A DNA stretch of 64,000 nucleotides from Phycicoccus sp. Soil802 (GCF_001429605.1 NZ_LMSS01000005.1:354618-418617); one strand, 5' to 3'; counted from the first letter of the stretch, positions 1 through 8,647 are shown. A program made the numbers and translations. Notes: generated by a model not told the origin, from the sequence alone.

Positions 1-707
1 CGGCCGTCGGTGGTGACGAGGTACTGCTTGCGCTTGGCGTTCCAGGTCAGCGTGACTCTCGAGGAGGGCCACCGGGCGGCGACCGAGGTGCCTGCCTTGC
101 CGCCGTCTGCCGCGGGGCCGTAGCGGAACCCGATATCGGCCGGCTTGACGCTGCCACCGGCGCGCGCGAGCAGCTCCTTGGGGTTGCCGATCACGTTGTA
201 GGGAGCCGGCCGGGAGTGGTCACGGTGGTAGCCGCGACCGTTCTGGTCGAAGCTGAGGTTGACCTGCTTGCCCCGGTCGAGGATCCGCTTCGTGTAGCTC
301 GACGACCCGGAGAAGGCGAGCGCGACCTTGCCGTAGTTGGCGACCAGGTCGACGTCGGACTCGCGACCGCTGCGGACCGGGCCCACCTCGGGCGGCTGGG
401 TGCGGCTGAAGATGGCGAGCAGCCGGGTGAGTCCGCCCTCGACCGGCTCGACGTAGACGACGTCGGCGACGTCGAGCCCGATCCGCGGGTGAGCAGCGGG
501 GGTGTTGTCGATCTTGACTGCGAGCACCGGGCCACCGACGAGGGGCTGCGGTCCGGCTGGGGTCGGCGCTGCCGTGGTGGTCGTGGTCGTCGTCGACGGG
601 GACGGGGTCGTGGGCGCGGCCGACGGCTTGTCGCCCGAACAGGCGGCGAGCCCCAGGGACATCACGGTCAGGGCAGCAAGGGCAGGCAGGAGCGCGGGGC
701 GGGGCAC
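1..707 (-). CDS. DUF3048 (YerB-like) lipoprotein, C-terminus beyond window edge
   Basis: About 235 codons are open on the minus strand up to the left edge, so the gene is partial. The N-terminus has a signal peptide with a lipobox ending LGLAAC, then a Thr/Ser/Pro-rich linker (about residues 27-50), then a DUF3048 domain (AVKIDNTPAAHPRIGL, GPVRSGRESD, FSGSSSYT, DQNGRGYHRDH). The protein is predicted to be membrane-anchored outside the cell; the biochemical role of the family is unknown. The GTG start at 707 has no usable Shine-Dalgarno, but TATCCT sits 7 nt upstream (715-720), which fits a leaderless transcript. It lies 60 bp after the dehydratase gene on the same strand. Confidence 0.85.
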   Translation of the reverse strand, partial: MPRPALLPALAALTVMSLGLAACSGDKPSAAPTTPSPSTTTTTTTAAPTPAGPQPLVGGPVLAVKIDNTPAAHPRIGLDVADVVYVEPVEGGLTRLLAIFSRTQPPEVGPVRSGRESDVDLVANYGKVALAFSGSSSYTKRILDRGKQVNLSFDQNGRGYHRDHSRPAPYNVIGNPKELLARAGGSVKPADIGFRYGPAADGGKAGTSVAARWPSSRVTLTWNAKRKQYLVTTDG

Positions 708-767
708 GACCTCGAGGATACGAGCCGCGGACTCGGCAACCGTCGTCCCGACGCCCGACGCGCCGGA

Positions 768-1739
768 TCAGGCGCTGGGAGTGCGTCCGGCCAGGACGGT
801 GGTGAGCAGGTCGGCGTCGCAGTTGCCGCCGGTCATCACCACACCGACGCGCTGGCCGACCTGGCCGTCACGCTCGGCGAGCAGCCCGGCGAGCGCGATG
901 GCGCCCGCGGGCTCGGGCAGCTGGTGGGTGGTGCGCAGGAGCACCCGCATCGCCTCGGCCGTGTCGTCCTCCGCGACCGTGACCACGCGGGCGGCACCGC
1001 GCACGATCTCGGCCACCGCCTCAGGCACGGGCGCCCGACAGGCCACCCCGTCGACGAACGTGTCGGCGCTGGGCGTCGTGACCACGGTCCCCGCCTCGAA
1101 GGAGAGGGCGGTGGCCGGCGCGCGGTCGGACACCACGCCCACGATCTGCGTCGACAGCCCCAGCAGGTCACGGACGCCGATCAGCCCGCAGATCCCCGAG
1201 CCCATGCCGACCGGCACGTAGACCGTGTCGAGCGGCCCGGCCTCGTCGAACAGCTCGAGCGCATAGGTCCCGACGCCGACGACCAGGTCGGGGTGGAACG
1301 GCGGCACGGCCTCGAGCCCCAGCTCGGCCTCCAGGCCCATCGCGTGCTCGCGCGCCTCCTGGTAGTCGCGACCGTGCACGACCAGCTCCGCACCGAAGCC
1401 GCGCATCGCGGCGTTCTTGTCGGGGCTGTTGCCCTCCGGCACCACGATGACGACGCGCAGCCCGGCCGCCCGACCGGCATACGCCAAGGACTGCCCGTGG
1501 TTGCCGCGGGTGGCGGACACGAAGCCCTGCACGTCCGGTCGCTCACGGCTGGCCCGGTCGGCGTAGACCAGGCCACCTCGCACCTTGAAAGCCCCTGTGG
1601 GAGTGGCGTTCTCGTGCTTGACCCACACCTGTGCGCCGACCTGCTCGCTGAGCAGGGGCCACTCGAGCTGGGGCGTGGCAGGGAAGTGACGACGCACGAC
1701 GGCGGTCGCCGCGTCGAGGTCGGCGAGGGTGAACGACAT
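768..1739 (-). CDS. PLP-dependent threonine/serine dehydratase-like enzyme
   Basis: A 323-aa fold-type II PLP enzyme. The PLP lysine lies in PTGAFKVRGG (about residue 47), an asparagine/glycine-rich cofactor loop is at ATRGNHGQSLA, and the phosphate-binding glycine loop is at VPVGMGSGICG. Family members deaminate threonine, serine or hydroxyaspartate to a 2-oxo acid and ammonia. There is no C-terminal ACT regulatory domain, so it resembles the catabolic or hydroxyaspartate/serine dehydratase group; exact substrate unknown. An in-frame upstream ATG at 1844 exists, but family alignment and a CAGACT hexamer 7 nt before the ATG at 1739 favour the shorter form. Not obviously in an operon with the lipoprotein downstream. 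Confidence 0.85.
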   Translation of the reverse strand: MSFTLADLDAATAVVRRHFPATPQLEWPLLSEQVGAQVWVKHENATPTGAFKVRGGLVYADRASRERPDVQGFVSATRGNHGQSLAYAGRAAGLRVVIVVPEGNSPDKNAAMRGFGAELVVHGRDYQEAREHAMGLEAELGLEAVPPFHPDLVVGVGTYALELFDEAGPLDTVYVPVGMGSGICGLIGVRDLLGLSTQIVGVVSDRAPATALSFEAGTVVTTPSADTFVDGVACRAPVPEAVAEIVRGAARVVTVAEDDTAEAMRVLLRTTHQLPEPAGAIALAGLLAERDGQVGQRVGVVMTGGNCDADLLTTVLAGRTPSA

Positions 1740-1859
1740 GTCCGGCAGTCTGCCCGAGCCGCGACGACACCGCGTGAACCCGCCGGTGGCCGGGATCGCG
1801 GCACCCGTGGCGTCGCGGCAGATCTGCGCTTGGCCAGAAGGCACGGCAGGATGGGCGGT

Positions 1860-2327
1860 ATGTCCAGAACCTCACCGTTGCCACTGCTCGCCGTGCTCGC
1901 TGCGGGAACGCTGTCGGCTTGTGGCGCAACGGATCCCCCGATCCCCCAGGCGTCGTCGACGACCGCGACTAGGCAGGCCAGCTTCCCCCTCACCATCCAG
2001 CGCACCGGCGGCATCGCGGGCTTCCGCGACACCATCTCGATCGACGCCGACGGGCACGTGCTGGCTGGGACGAAGCAGGGTCAGGTCAGCTGCGACCTCG
2101 ACCGCGCCAGCCTCGCCCTCCTGAACGAGGCCGCGCTGCAGGTCCACGACACCGACCAGCCGACCGGGCCACCTGCGACCCACTCCGACGCGATGACGGT
2201 GACGTTCGGGGCCGGGACCGGGGTGCTGACCATCGACGACGCCCGCCTCGTCATGGCGGCACCCGTCGTCAACCAGGTCCTCGCCGACGTGACCGGGACC
2301 GCGGCCAACCGCAAGCTCTGCACCTGA
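1860..2327 (+). CDS. emfourin-like lipoprotein, putative inhibitor of the neighbouring M4 proteases
   Basis: A 155-aa protein with a signal peptide and lipobox (AGTLSAC, Cys about residue 18). The mature part begins with IQRTGGIAGF and ends with a hydrophobic strand plus helix (VLTIDD ... VVNQVLADV). This layout, the R-S/T-G-G-x-A-G motif followed by an LxxLL-type segment and a C-terminal helix, recalls emfourin, the small protealysin inhibitor encoded beside M4 proteases. Two M4 metalloprotease genes lie directly downstream and convergent. The start at 1860 is supported by CAGGAT 7 nt upstream (leaderless type) over the in-frame ATG at 1851. Function is inference from a weak motif match and context; lipid anchoring would place it outside the membrane, where it could shield the producer. 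Confidence 0.6.
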   Translation: MSRTSPLPLLAVLAAGTLSACGATDPPIPQASSTTATRQASFPLTIQRTGGIAGFRDTISIDADGHVLAGTKQGQVSCDLDRASLALLNEAALQVHDTDQPTGPPATHSDAMTVTFGAGTGVLTIDDARLVMAAPVVNQVLADVTGTAANRKLCT

Positions 2328-2349
2328 GGGGTCGCTCCACCACGACGAC

Positions 2350-2384
2350 AGTGCGCCGCCGGCCCGAAAGGCCGACGGCGCACT
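2350..2384. terminator. bidirectional terminator between emfourin-like gene and M4 protease
   Basis: A 15-bp inverted repeat (2350-2364 and 2370-2384, one mismatch) with a CGAAA loop lies between convergent stop codons at 2327 and 2410. It could end transcription from both sides. Confidence 0.75.
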
Positions 2385-2409
2385 GGTCACTGCACGCGTC
2401 GAGTCGCGA

Positions 2410-3963
2410 TCAGCAGGTGGCCGAACCGGCCGGCACCGCGATGGCGTCGAACGCGCCCTTGACGGCGAGGCAGGTCGGCGACCCGGCGCCATACAGCTCC
2501 TTGGCGGAGGTGATCGCACCTTCGCGAGCGGCCTTGTAGTCGCTGCGCGAGGTGAGCTTGGTCGAGAGCGTGCGGTACCAGACCTTCTCGACGTTGCCGC
2601 GACCCGCACCGGTCACCGCCGCGGCGGTGCCGCAGACGGGGCTGTTGTAGCTGACCCCGTTGACCGTCTTCGCGCCGCTGCCCTCGGAGGCGAGGAAGAA
2701 CCAGTGGTTGAGCGGACCCGACGAGTAGTGCGGGTCGAGGTTCTTCAGGGTGCTGCTCCAGCAGTCCTTGGAGACACCGTCGCGGTTCGGCTTGTCCATG
2801 TAGCGCAACGGGGTTCCATTGCCACGGATGTCGATCTTCTCGCCGATCAGGTAGTCACCGGGGTCGGCGGCCGAGTTGGCGTAGAACTCCACGGCGGTGC
2901 CGAAGATGTCCGAAGTCGCCTCGTTGAGGCCACCGGCGTCGCCGCGGTAGACGAGACCAGCGGTGTTCTCGGTGACGCCGTGGCTCATCTCGTGGCCGGC
3001 CACGTCGATGGCCGTGAGGGGCTTGGCGTTGCCGGCGCCGTCCCCGTAGGTCATCTGGGCGCCGTCCCAGAAGGCGTTGTTGTAGGCGTTGCCGTAGTGG
3101 ACCCGGCTCCGTGCGCCGACGCCGGTGTCCCAGATGCCGTTCCGGCCCTGCACGTTCTTGTAGTAGTCGAACGTCTGCTCCGCGCCGTACTGCGCGTCGA
3201 CACCGGCGGTCTGGCGTGAGCTGGTGGAGCCGTTGCCCCACAGGTCGTCGGCGTCCGTGAACAGCGTGCCGGTGCCCGTGGTGGCGCCATTGAGGTCGGT
3301 GGTGAAGTTCCCGACCGTGTCCTTGAGCTGGTAGCTGCCGCCGGACAGCGTCGTCCCCAGCGCCACGGTGCCGCTGTACATCGAGTCGCCAGTGCCCTCG
3401 ACGACCTCGTCCCACGAGTCGAGGGCGGCGCCGGTCACCGCGTCGACGACCGTGTGCAGACGGCTGGGGGTCTGGTCCGCCTTGGTGCCCACGGTGAGGA
3501 CGTCGTAGGCCAGCCGCGGTCCGGTGTCGCCCGCGAAGACGACCAGGCCCGACGCTGCACGGCTGTCGGCCTTCGCGGCGTTGCGCGCCTGCCCGACGGT
3601 GAGCTTCGGCGAGGTGGACACCTCGATGGCCTTCGTGGCGTTCCAGCGGACCGACTTCGTCGCCCCCGCGGCGCTGCGCTCGACGACCAGGTCGCCACCG
3701 ATGACCTTGAGCCCCTGGAAGGTGCGCTCGTACCGAACGTGCTTGGTGCCGTCGGCGTCGGTCACGACGCTCTTGACCTGCAACCGCTGGCCCGAGCCCA
3801 GGCCCAGCGCGCGGGCGGCGTCGCCCACCCTCGACTGCTCGGCCGTGGCGGCCGGCGAACGGTGGGCGTCCGCGGTCGGCGCGGCTTGCGCTGCCGCGAG
3901 CGGGGCGGCGACCGCGGTGGCCACCGCGATGCCGAATGCGAAACCTGCTGAGAGCTTCTTCAC
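2410..3963 (-). CDS. secreted M4 (thermolysin/protealysin-type) metalloprotease
   Basis: A 517-aa pre-pro-enzyme. The signal peptide is residues 1 to about 27 (VKKLSAGFAFG... ending AAAQAA), followed by an FTP/PepSY propeptide (about 40-185), the M4 catalytic domain and the alpha-helical M4 C-domain. Zinc ligands are HEMSH (about 324-328) with the downstream Glu in GGLNEATSD (about 348); the transition-state His lies in HYSSGPLNHW. The GTG start at 3963 has a good ribosome site (GAAGGAG), unlike longer in-frame starts. It is a tandem paralogue of the next gene (4175-6238) but lacks that gene's C-terminal extension. Likely an extracellular endopeptidase for nutrient scavenging; the convergent emfourin-like gene may encode its inhibitor. 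Confidence 0.93.
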   Translation of the reverse strand: MKKLSAGFAFGIAVATAVAAPLAAAQAAPTADAHRSPAATAEQSRVGDAARALGLGSGQRLQVKSVVTDADGTKHVRYERTFQGLKVIGGDLVVERSAAGATKSVRWNATKAIEVSTSPKLTVGQARNAAKADSRAASGLVVFAGDTGPRLAYDVLTVGTKADQTPSRLHTVVDAVTGAALDSWDEVVEGTGDSMYSGTVALGTTLSGGSYQLKDTVGNFTTDLNGATTGTGTLFTDADDLWGNGSTSSRQTAGVDAQYGAEQTFDYYKNVQGRNGIWDTGVGARSRVHYGNAYNNAFWDGAQMTYGDGAGNAKPLTAIDVAGHEMSHGVTENTAGLVYRGDAGGLNEATSDIFGTAVEFYANSAADPGDYLIGEKIDIRGNGTPLRYMDKPNRDGVSKDCWSSTLKNLDPHYSSGPLNHWFFLASEGSGAKTVNGVSYNSPVCGTAAAVTGAGRGNVEKVWYRTLSTKLTSRSDYKAAREGAITSAKELYGAGSPTCLAVKGAFDAIAVPAGSATC

Positions 3964-4127
3964 GTGATCTCCTTCGTGGGACGTGCATGGTGCGGACATG
4001 CGCCCGGGGGCAGCGCGGTGGTGCCTTGCTCCTGCAGTGGTGGTGCTGTCCCCGCAGTGGTGGCGGCGGGTGCCGGGCCTGGAGGTGCCGGGACCCGCCG
4101 CCACCCGTTGGGGGGCCGCAGCGAAGG

Positions 4128-4164
4128 AACCGGGCCGGCGCTCAGGGGGAGCGCCGGCCCGGTT
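4128..4164 (-). terminator. terminator after the larger M4 protease
   Basis: A perfect 15-bp stem (4128-4142 with 4150-4164, 7-nt loop) directly follows the stop codon at 4175 on the minus strand. It separates the two tandem protease genes, which are therefore probably transcribed separately. Confidence 0.8.
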
Positions 4165-4174
4165 CGGCCGGCGA

Positions 4175-6238
4175 CTAGCTGGTCGCCAGCGCGGTGTCGT
4201 CGACGACGAACGACGTCTGCAGCGAGGAGTCCTCGTTCATGAGGAACTTCACCGTGATCGTCTTGCCCTTGTAGGCCGTGACGTTGAACGACTTCTGCGT
4301 GTACGTCGCGTTGGTGCCCACGTTGGAGTACGTGGCGAGCGTGGTCGTCGTCGCGCCGTCGACCACCTGCACCTTCATCGTGTCGTATGCCGTGCTGCCG
4401 GACTCAGCGGTGTCAGTGCGGAGCCAGAACGACAGGGTCGCGGCGGTGACGGTCGACGGGATCGCCACGCTCTGCTGCACGGTCTCGGTCGAGGTCGTGC
4501 CGTTGCCACCGAGCCAGGCCTTCCAGCTGCCGGTGCGAGCCGGACGGCCGGTGTTGTTGGTGATCGGACCCGCGGTGCCGGTCCAGCTGACCGCACCGGA
4601 CTCGAAGCCCGCGTTCAGCAGCAGGTTGCCAGCGGGCGGAGGCGTGGTGCCGCACGTGGCCGAGCCGGCGGGGACGGCGATGGCGGTGAAGGCCGCCTCG
4701 ACGGACTTGCAGGTCTGGCTGGTCGCCCCGTAGAGCTCGATGGCGGAGTTGATCGCCCCGTTGCGCGCTGCGGCGTAGTTGCTGTTGCTGGTCAGCTTGG
4801 TCGACAGCGTGCGGTACCAGACCTTCTCGATGTTGGCCCGACCCGCGCCCGTCACCGCAGGGGCGGTACCGCAGACGGGGCTGTTGTAGCTGACACCGTT
4901 GATGGTCTTGGCCCCACTGCCCTCGGAGGCGAGGTAGAACCAGTGGTTGAGCGGTCCCGACGAGTAGTGCGGGTTGAGCTGGCCGAGGGTCGAGGACCAG
5001 CAGTCCTTGGACGCGCCGTCCTTGCTGGGCTTGTCCATGTAGCGCAGCGGCGTCCCGTTGCCGTTGATGTCGATCTCCTCGCCGATGAGGTAGTCGCCGG
5101 GGTCGCTCGGGTTGTTGGCGTAGAACTCGACGGCGGTGCCGAAGATGTCCGACGTCGCCTCGTTGAGGCCGCCCGCGTCGCCGCTGTAGACCAGCCCTGC
5201 CGTGTTCTCGGTGACACCGTGCGACATCTCGTGGCCGGCGACGTCGATCTCGGTCAACGGCGCAGCGTTGCCCGCCCCGTCGCCGTACGACATCTGGGTG
5301 CCGTCCCAGAAGGCGTTCTCCATCGCGTTGGCGAAGTGCACCCGGGAGGGGGCGCCGCGGCCGTCGTTCCAGATCCCGTTGCGGCCCAGGACGTTCTTGT
5401 AGTAGTTGAACGTCGTGGTGGCGCCGTAGTGGGCGTCCACGGCGGCCGAGGCGCGGTCCGAGACTGCGCCGTTGCCCCAGACGTCGTCGGAGTCGACGAA
5501 GAGATTGCCGGCCGGGCCGACCCCGGTGTTGGGGTCGCCCTGGTTGAGGGCATCGCGGGTGTTGTTGCCGTGGGTGTCGGTGAGCTCGTAGCCACCGCCG
5601 GTGTGCGCCTTGGTCTCGAGGGAGGCGTTGTAGAAGATGCCGCCGCCGGTGCCGGTCTGCACCTCGTCGTAGCTGATCAGGGCAGCACCCGACTTGGCGT
5701 CCACGAGGGTGTGCAGCCGCGAGGGCACCTGGTCGGCCCGCACGCTCTTCACCAGCACGTCGTAGGCCAGGACGGGCTTCGCGCCACCGGCCCAGACGAC
5801 CAGCTCGCCGGTCGGGGACTGCGTGTGCTTGCCGGCGGACCTGCCCTCGGACAGCGCCCTGGCCTTCGTCACCGACGGAGTCGTCGAGGTGACGGCGACC
5901 TTGCCACTCGCGTTGTAAAGGACTTCCTTGGTCGCTCCCGCCTTGGACTTCTCGACGATGAGGTCGCCACCCACGACGCGCAGGCCCTTGAACGTGCGGT
6001 TGTAGCGGACGTGCTGCGTGCCGTCGGCGTCGGTGATGACGTTGCGCACCACCAGCTTCTCGTCCTTGGACAGGCCGAGAGCCGCGTGGTCCCGGTCGGC
6101 ATTCGCCTGTGCGGAGGCGACGCTGGTGGTGGCCTGGCTCGGCGCGGACTGGGGGGAGGCTGATGCAGCTGACAGTGGAGTGGCCACGGCCGCGGCGACT
6201 GCGACGCCAAGTGCGGCGCCGGTAGACAGTCGGATCAC
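4175..6238 (-). CDS. secreted M4 metalloprotease with C-terminal beta-sandwich extension
   Basis: A 687-aa protein. After a signal peptide it has an FTP/PepSY propeptide, an M4 catalytic domain with HEMSH (about 336-340) and the Glu in GGLNEATSD (about 360), and the M4 C-domain. A proline linker (TTPPPAG, about residue 530) leads to a roughly 150-residue domain starting NLLLNAGFESG and rich in beta strands, like carbohydrate-binding or jelly-roll modules of secreted enzymes. The GTG at 6238 follows AAGAGGA by 5 nt and is preferred over the ATG at 6259, which has no ribosome site. Strong similarity to the downstream paralogue (2410-3963) shows tandem duplication. A promoter candidate lies at 6345-6374. 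Confidence 0.93.
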   Translation of the reverse strand: MIRLSTGAALGVAVAAAVATPLSAASASPQSAPSQATTSVASAQANADRDHAALGLSKDEKLVVRNVITDADGTQHVRYNRTFKGLRVVGGDLIVEKSKAGATKEVLYNASGKVAVTSTTPSVTKARALSEGRSAGKHTQSPTGELVVWAGGAKPVLAYDVLVKSVRADQVPSRLHTLVDAKSGAALISYDEVQTGTGGGIFYNASLETKAHTGGGYELTDTHGNNTRDALNQGDPNTGVGPAGNLFVDSDDVWGNGAVSDRASAAVDAHYGATTTFNYYKNVLGRNGIWNDGRGAPSRVHFANAMENAFWDGTQMSYGDGAGNAAPLTEIDVAGHEMSHGVTENTAGLVYSGDAGGLNEATSDIFGTAVEFYANNPSDPGDYLIGEEIDINGNGTPLRYMDKPSKDGASKDCWSSTLGQLNPHYSSGPLNHWFYLASEGSGAKTINGVSYNSPVCGTAPAVTGAGRANIEKVWYRTLSTKLTSNSNYAAARNGAINSAIELYGATSQTCKSVEAAFTAIAVPAGSATCGTTPPPAGNLLLNAGFESGAVSWTGTAGPITNNTGRPARTGSWKAWLGGNGTTSTETVQQSVAIPSTVTAATLSFWLRTDTAESGSTAYDTMKVQVVDGATTTTLATYSNVGTNATYTQKSFNVTAYKGKTITVKFLMNEDSSLQTSFVVDDTALATS

Positions 6239-6623
6239 GAAAATCCTCTTCTCGGACATGCGCAGGTTTGGTTGCCTGCACGTCGGGCGGCGGGATCCCC
6301 CTCCAGGGGCGGCACAGGGTTTGCCGTGGGCTCGCGCCGTGCTGACCTAACCCGCCGCCCGAAGCGAAGGTCAACGTTTCTTGCGAAGACTTGACCAAAT
6401 GCGTGGGAACCTGCGAAATGTCACGTTCCACACCGGGTTTTCTTCTGCTGTTGCCCAAGATCGCGTCATCGCCGCGCCGTCGCCGCCTCCTGTCCGTCCA
6501 GTCGCTGGACCCAAGAACTCACCATGCGGACACCTGCGCCGAACGTAACCGCAGGGTCTCCCCCGTCGTTGTCAGTCCACTGCAGCGGCGCCATCCCGGC
6601 CCGCCCGCCACCGTGGAGGCCCG
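6239..6623. promoter_or_regulatory. divergent intergenic region between M4 protease and S15 peptidase
   Basis: A 385-bp non-coding stretch, less GC-rich than its flanks in 6355-6440. On the minus strand TTGACC (6369-6374) and TTAGGT (6345-6350) are 18 bp apart and would give a leader of about 100 nt for the protease. On the plus strand TTGACC (6391-6396) followed 17 bp later by CGAAAT is a weaker candidate for the peptidase at 6624. I saw no riboswitch or convincing small gene. Confidence 0.5.
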
Positions 6624-8531
6624 ATGTCGCGCCGCACCTCATCCCAGCCCTGGCCGGTCGCCGCCCTCGCGGTCGCCGCCCTGGCCCTGCCCCTCGTCGC
6701 CTCCGGGGCGTCCGCTGCGTCAGCGACCCCTGCCGCGTCGGCGACCGGCGCTCCGCTCGACAGCGTCGACACGTACTCCGGCTTGACCTTCACGGTGCCG
6801 GCAGGCAGGAACGACCTCGGCCAGCCGCAGACCTGCACCATCGACGCCGACCTCTACAAGCCCCACTCGGCGAGCCGCGCCGCGCGGGTGCCGGCCATCC
6901 TCACGACCAACGGCTTCGGCGGCAGCAAGGCCGACCAGGCGGGGTTGGGCGCAGCGTTTGCCAAGCGTGGCTACGCGGTGCTGTCCTACACCGGCCTCGG
7001 TTTTCCCAACAGCGGATGCAAGATCTCGCTCGACGACCCGGGCGTCGACGGAGTCGCCGCGAGCTCGTTGGTGAGCTTCCTCGGCGGCGCCGGCTCCGCG
7101 GCATACACCTCCTCGACCGTGGGCGGGACGACCGGCGGAGCGGGCAACGTAGCCGTCGACTTCACCGTCCTCGACAACGCTGCGACGCACGACCCGCGTC
7201 TCGGGATGATCGGCGGGTCCTACGGGGGCCAGATCCAGTTCGCCACTGCCGCAACGGATCCCCGAGTCGACACGCTGGTCCCCCTGATCACCTGGAACGA
7301 CCTGCGCTACTCATTGGCGCCCAACAACACCAGCTTCACGAGCGGCGTGACCTACGTCGGCTCCAACCCGGGCACCGAGAAGATCGGGTGGGCGGGCCTG
7401 TTCTTCGGGGTCGGCATCGTCGACGGGATCCAGGGAGCGGCCATCGACCCGGCCCGCAACGTCGGGTGCCCCAACTTCGTGTTGGAGGCCTGTCGTGCCA
7501 AGGCAACGCTCGACACGCTCGGCTACCCGACCGCGTCGACCACTGCGCTGACCGACCGCGTGTCCGTGGGCCACTACATCGACAAGGTGAAGGTGCCGAC
7601 CTTCCTCATCCAGGGCGAGAACGACACGTTGTTCAACCTCCAGGAGGCCACCGCCACCTACAAATCGCTGAAGGCGCGCGGCGTCCCCGTGACCATGGCC
7701 TGGCAGTCGTGGGGTCACTCCGGCGGGACCGGCGCCAACAGCGGTGCGGCTCCCGGCGAGCTCGACCTGACCGGTGAGCACATCGAAGACACCTACCTCG
7801 GCCTGCGGATCAAGAACTGGTTCGACCACTACCTCAAGCGGTCCTCGGTCTCGACCGGTCCTGCCTTCTCGTACTTCCGGGACTGGGTCCCCTACAGCGG
7901 CAGCGCTGCCCCGGCCTACGCCAGCTCAGGCAGCTACCCGGTCGGCACCCGCGCCAGCTGGTACCTGTCCGCAGCCGACCAGCTCGTCTCGTCGCGGTCC
8001 GCGATCCTGCCCGGGTCGAAGTCCTGGGCCAACCCGGGACTCGGGGCGCCCGCCTCCTACACCGAGGTCTCCGGGCTCGAGGGTCAGGTCGACCTCCCGG
8101 ACGGCCTGACCGTCCCGTTCGACACCCCGGGCACGTTCGGCGCCTGGTCGACACCCGCGCTGACCAAGCCGCTCACCGTCGTGGGGGCCCCGACCCTGGA
8201 CGTGCGGTTCGAGTCCCCGACCGTCGCGCTGACCCAGGCCGCCGGTCCCAGTGGGCAGCTCCAGGTCTTCGCCAAGCTGTACGACGTGGCTCCCGACGGC
8301 TCGGTCACGTTGGTGCACAAGCTGATCAGCCCGGTGCGCGTCGCCGACGTCACCCAACCGGTGCACATCGAGCTCCCGGCCATCGTGCACCGGGTCGAGG
8401 CCGGGCACCGCCTGCGGCTCGTCCTCGCCAGCACCGACGCGGCCTACAAGAACGCGTATGCCGTGCAGCCGGTCACGGTGCGCGCGTCACCCACCGCGCC
8501 GGCCACGCTCAGCATTCCGGTCGTGCCGTAG
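6624..8531 (+). CDS. secreted S15/CocE-type alpha/beta hydrolase (Xaa-Pro dipeptidyl-peptidase-like)
   Basis: A 635-aa protein with a Sec signal peptide (residues 1 to about 32, ending ASAASA). The catalytic alpha/beta-hydrolase domain carries the nucleophile in GGSYGG (about residue 197), an acid in GENDTLF and the histidine in WGHSGG. A C-terminal beta jelly-roll (about 480-635) is typical of the PepX/CocE family, which cleaves X-Pro dipeptides or ester/amide bonds. A GGAGG ribosome site lies 8 nt before the ATG. Its secretion and its position beside two extracellular metalloproteases suggest a joint role in breaking down external protein. Substrate not proven by sequence. Confidence 0.88.
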   Translation: MSRRTSSQPWPVAALAVAALALPLVASGASAASATPAASATGAPLDSVDTYSGLTFTVPAGRNDLGQPQTCTIDADLYKPHSASRAARVPAILTTNGFGGSKADQAGLGAAFAKRGYAVLSYTGLGFPNSGCKISLDDPGVDGVAASSLVSFLGGAGSAAYTSSTVGGTTGGAGNVAVDFTVLDNAATHDPRLGMIGGSYGGQIQFATAATDPRVDTLVPLITWNDLRYSLAPNNTSFTSGVTYVGSNPGTEKIGWAGLFFGVGIVDGIQGAAIDPARNVGCPNFVLEACRAKATLDTLGYPTASTTALTDRVSVGHYIDKVKVPTFLIQGENDTLFNLQEATATYKSLKARGVPVTMAWQSWGHSGGTGANSGAAPGELDLTGEHIEDTYLGLRIKNWFDHYLKRSSVSTGPAFSYFRDWVPYSGSAAPAYASSGSYPVGTRASWYLSAADQLVSSRSAILPGSKSWANPGLGAPASYTEVSGLEGQVDLPDGLTVPFDTPGTFGAWSTPALTKPLTVVGAPTLDVRFESPTVALTQAAGPSGQLQVFAKLYDVAPDGSVTLVHKLISPVRVADVTQPVHIELPAIVHRVEAGHRLRLVLASTDAAYKNAYAVQPVTVRASPTAPATLSIPVVP

Positions 8532-8537
8532 GGAGTT

Positions 8538-8604
8538 CTGCTCTGAGCAGCCTCGCTGCTCCGAGCAGGCTCGCTGCTCTGAGCAGCCTCGCTGCTCTGA
8601 GCAG
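8538..8604. repeat. four tandem 13-bp palindromes at exact 18-bp spacing
   Basis: CTGCTCTGAGCAG or its CTGCTCCGAGCAG variant starts at 8538, 8556, 8574 and 8592, each separated by a 5-bp spacer (CCTCG or GCTCG). Neighbouring copies can also pair as GAGCAGC/GCTGCTC stems. The array fills the gap between the S15 peptidase stop codon and the clpP-like operon. It could be a multi-site operator for the operon or a cluster of terminator hairpins; both are inference. Confidence 0.85.
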
Positions 8605-8612
8605 AAAGTGCT

Positions 8613-8645
8613 GGCCACCGTGGGACCGTCGGTCCCACGGTGGCC
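8613..8645 (+). promoter_or_regulatory. 15-bp perfect inverted repeat abutting the clpP-like start codon
   Basis: GGCCACCGTGGGACC (8613-8627) and its exact complement (8631-8645) are separated by only 3 nt and end 2 nt before the ATG at 8648. As RNA it would sequester the ribosome-binding region; as DNA it could be an operator. No separate Shine-Dalgarno is visible outside it. Confidence 0.75.
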
Positions 8646-8647
8646 GC

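Noticed and set aside
216-1859. A long plus-strand open frame across the DUF3048 and dehydratase genes
   Set aside because: It is the antisense shadow of clear minus-strand genes in GC-rich DNA; only its last 155 codons (from 1860) look like a real protein.
8538-8604. Possible CRISPR array
   Set aside because: Units are 13-bp palindromes with 5-bp near-identical spacers; there are no unique spacers of 30 bp or more and no cas genes.
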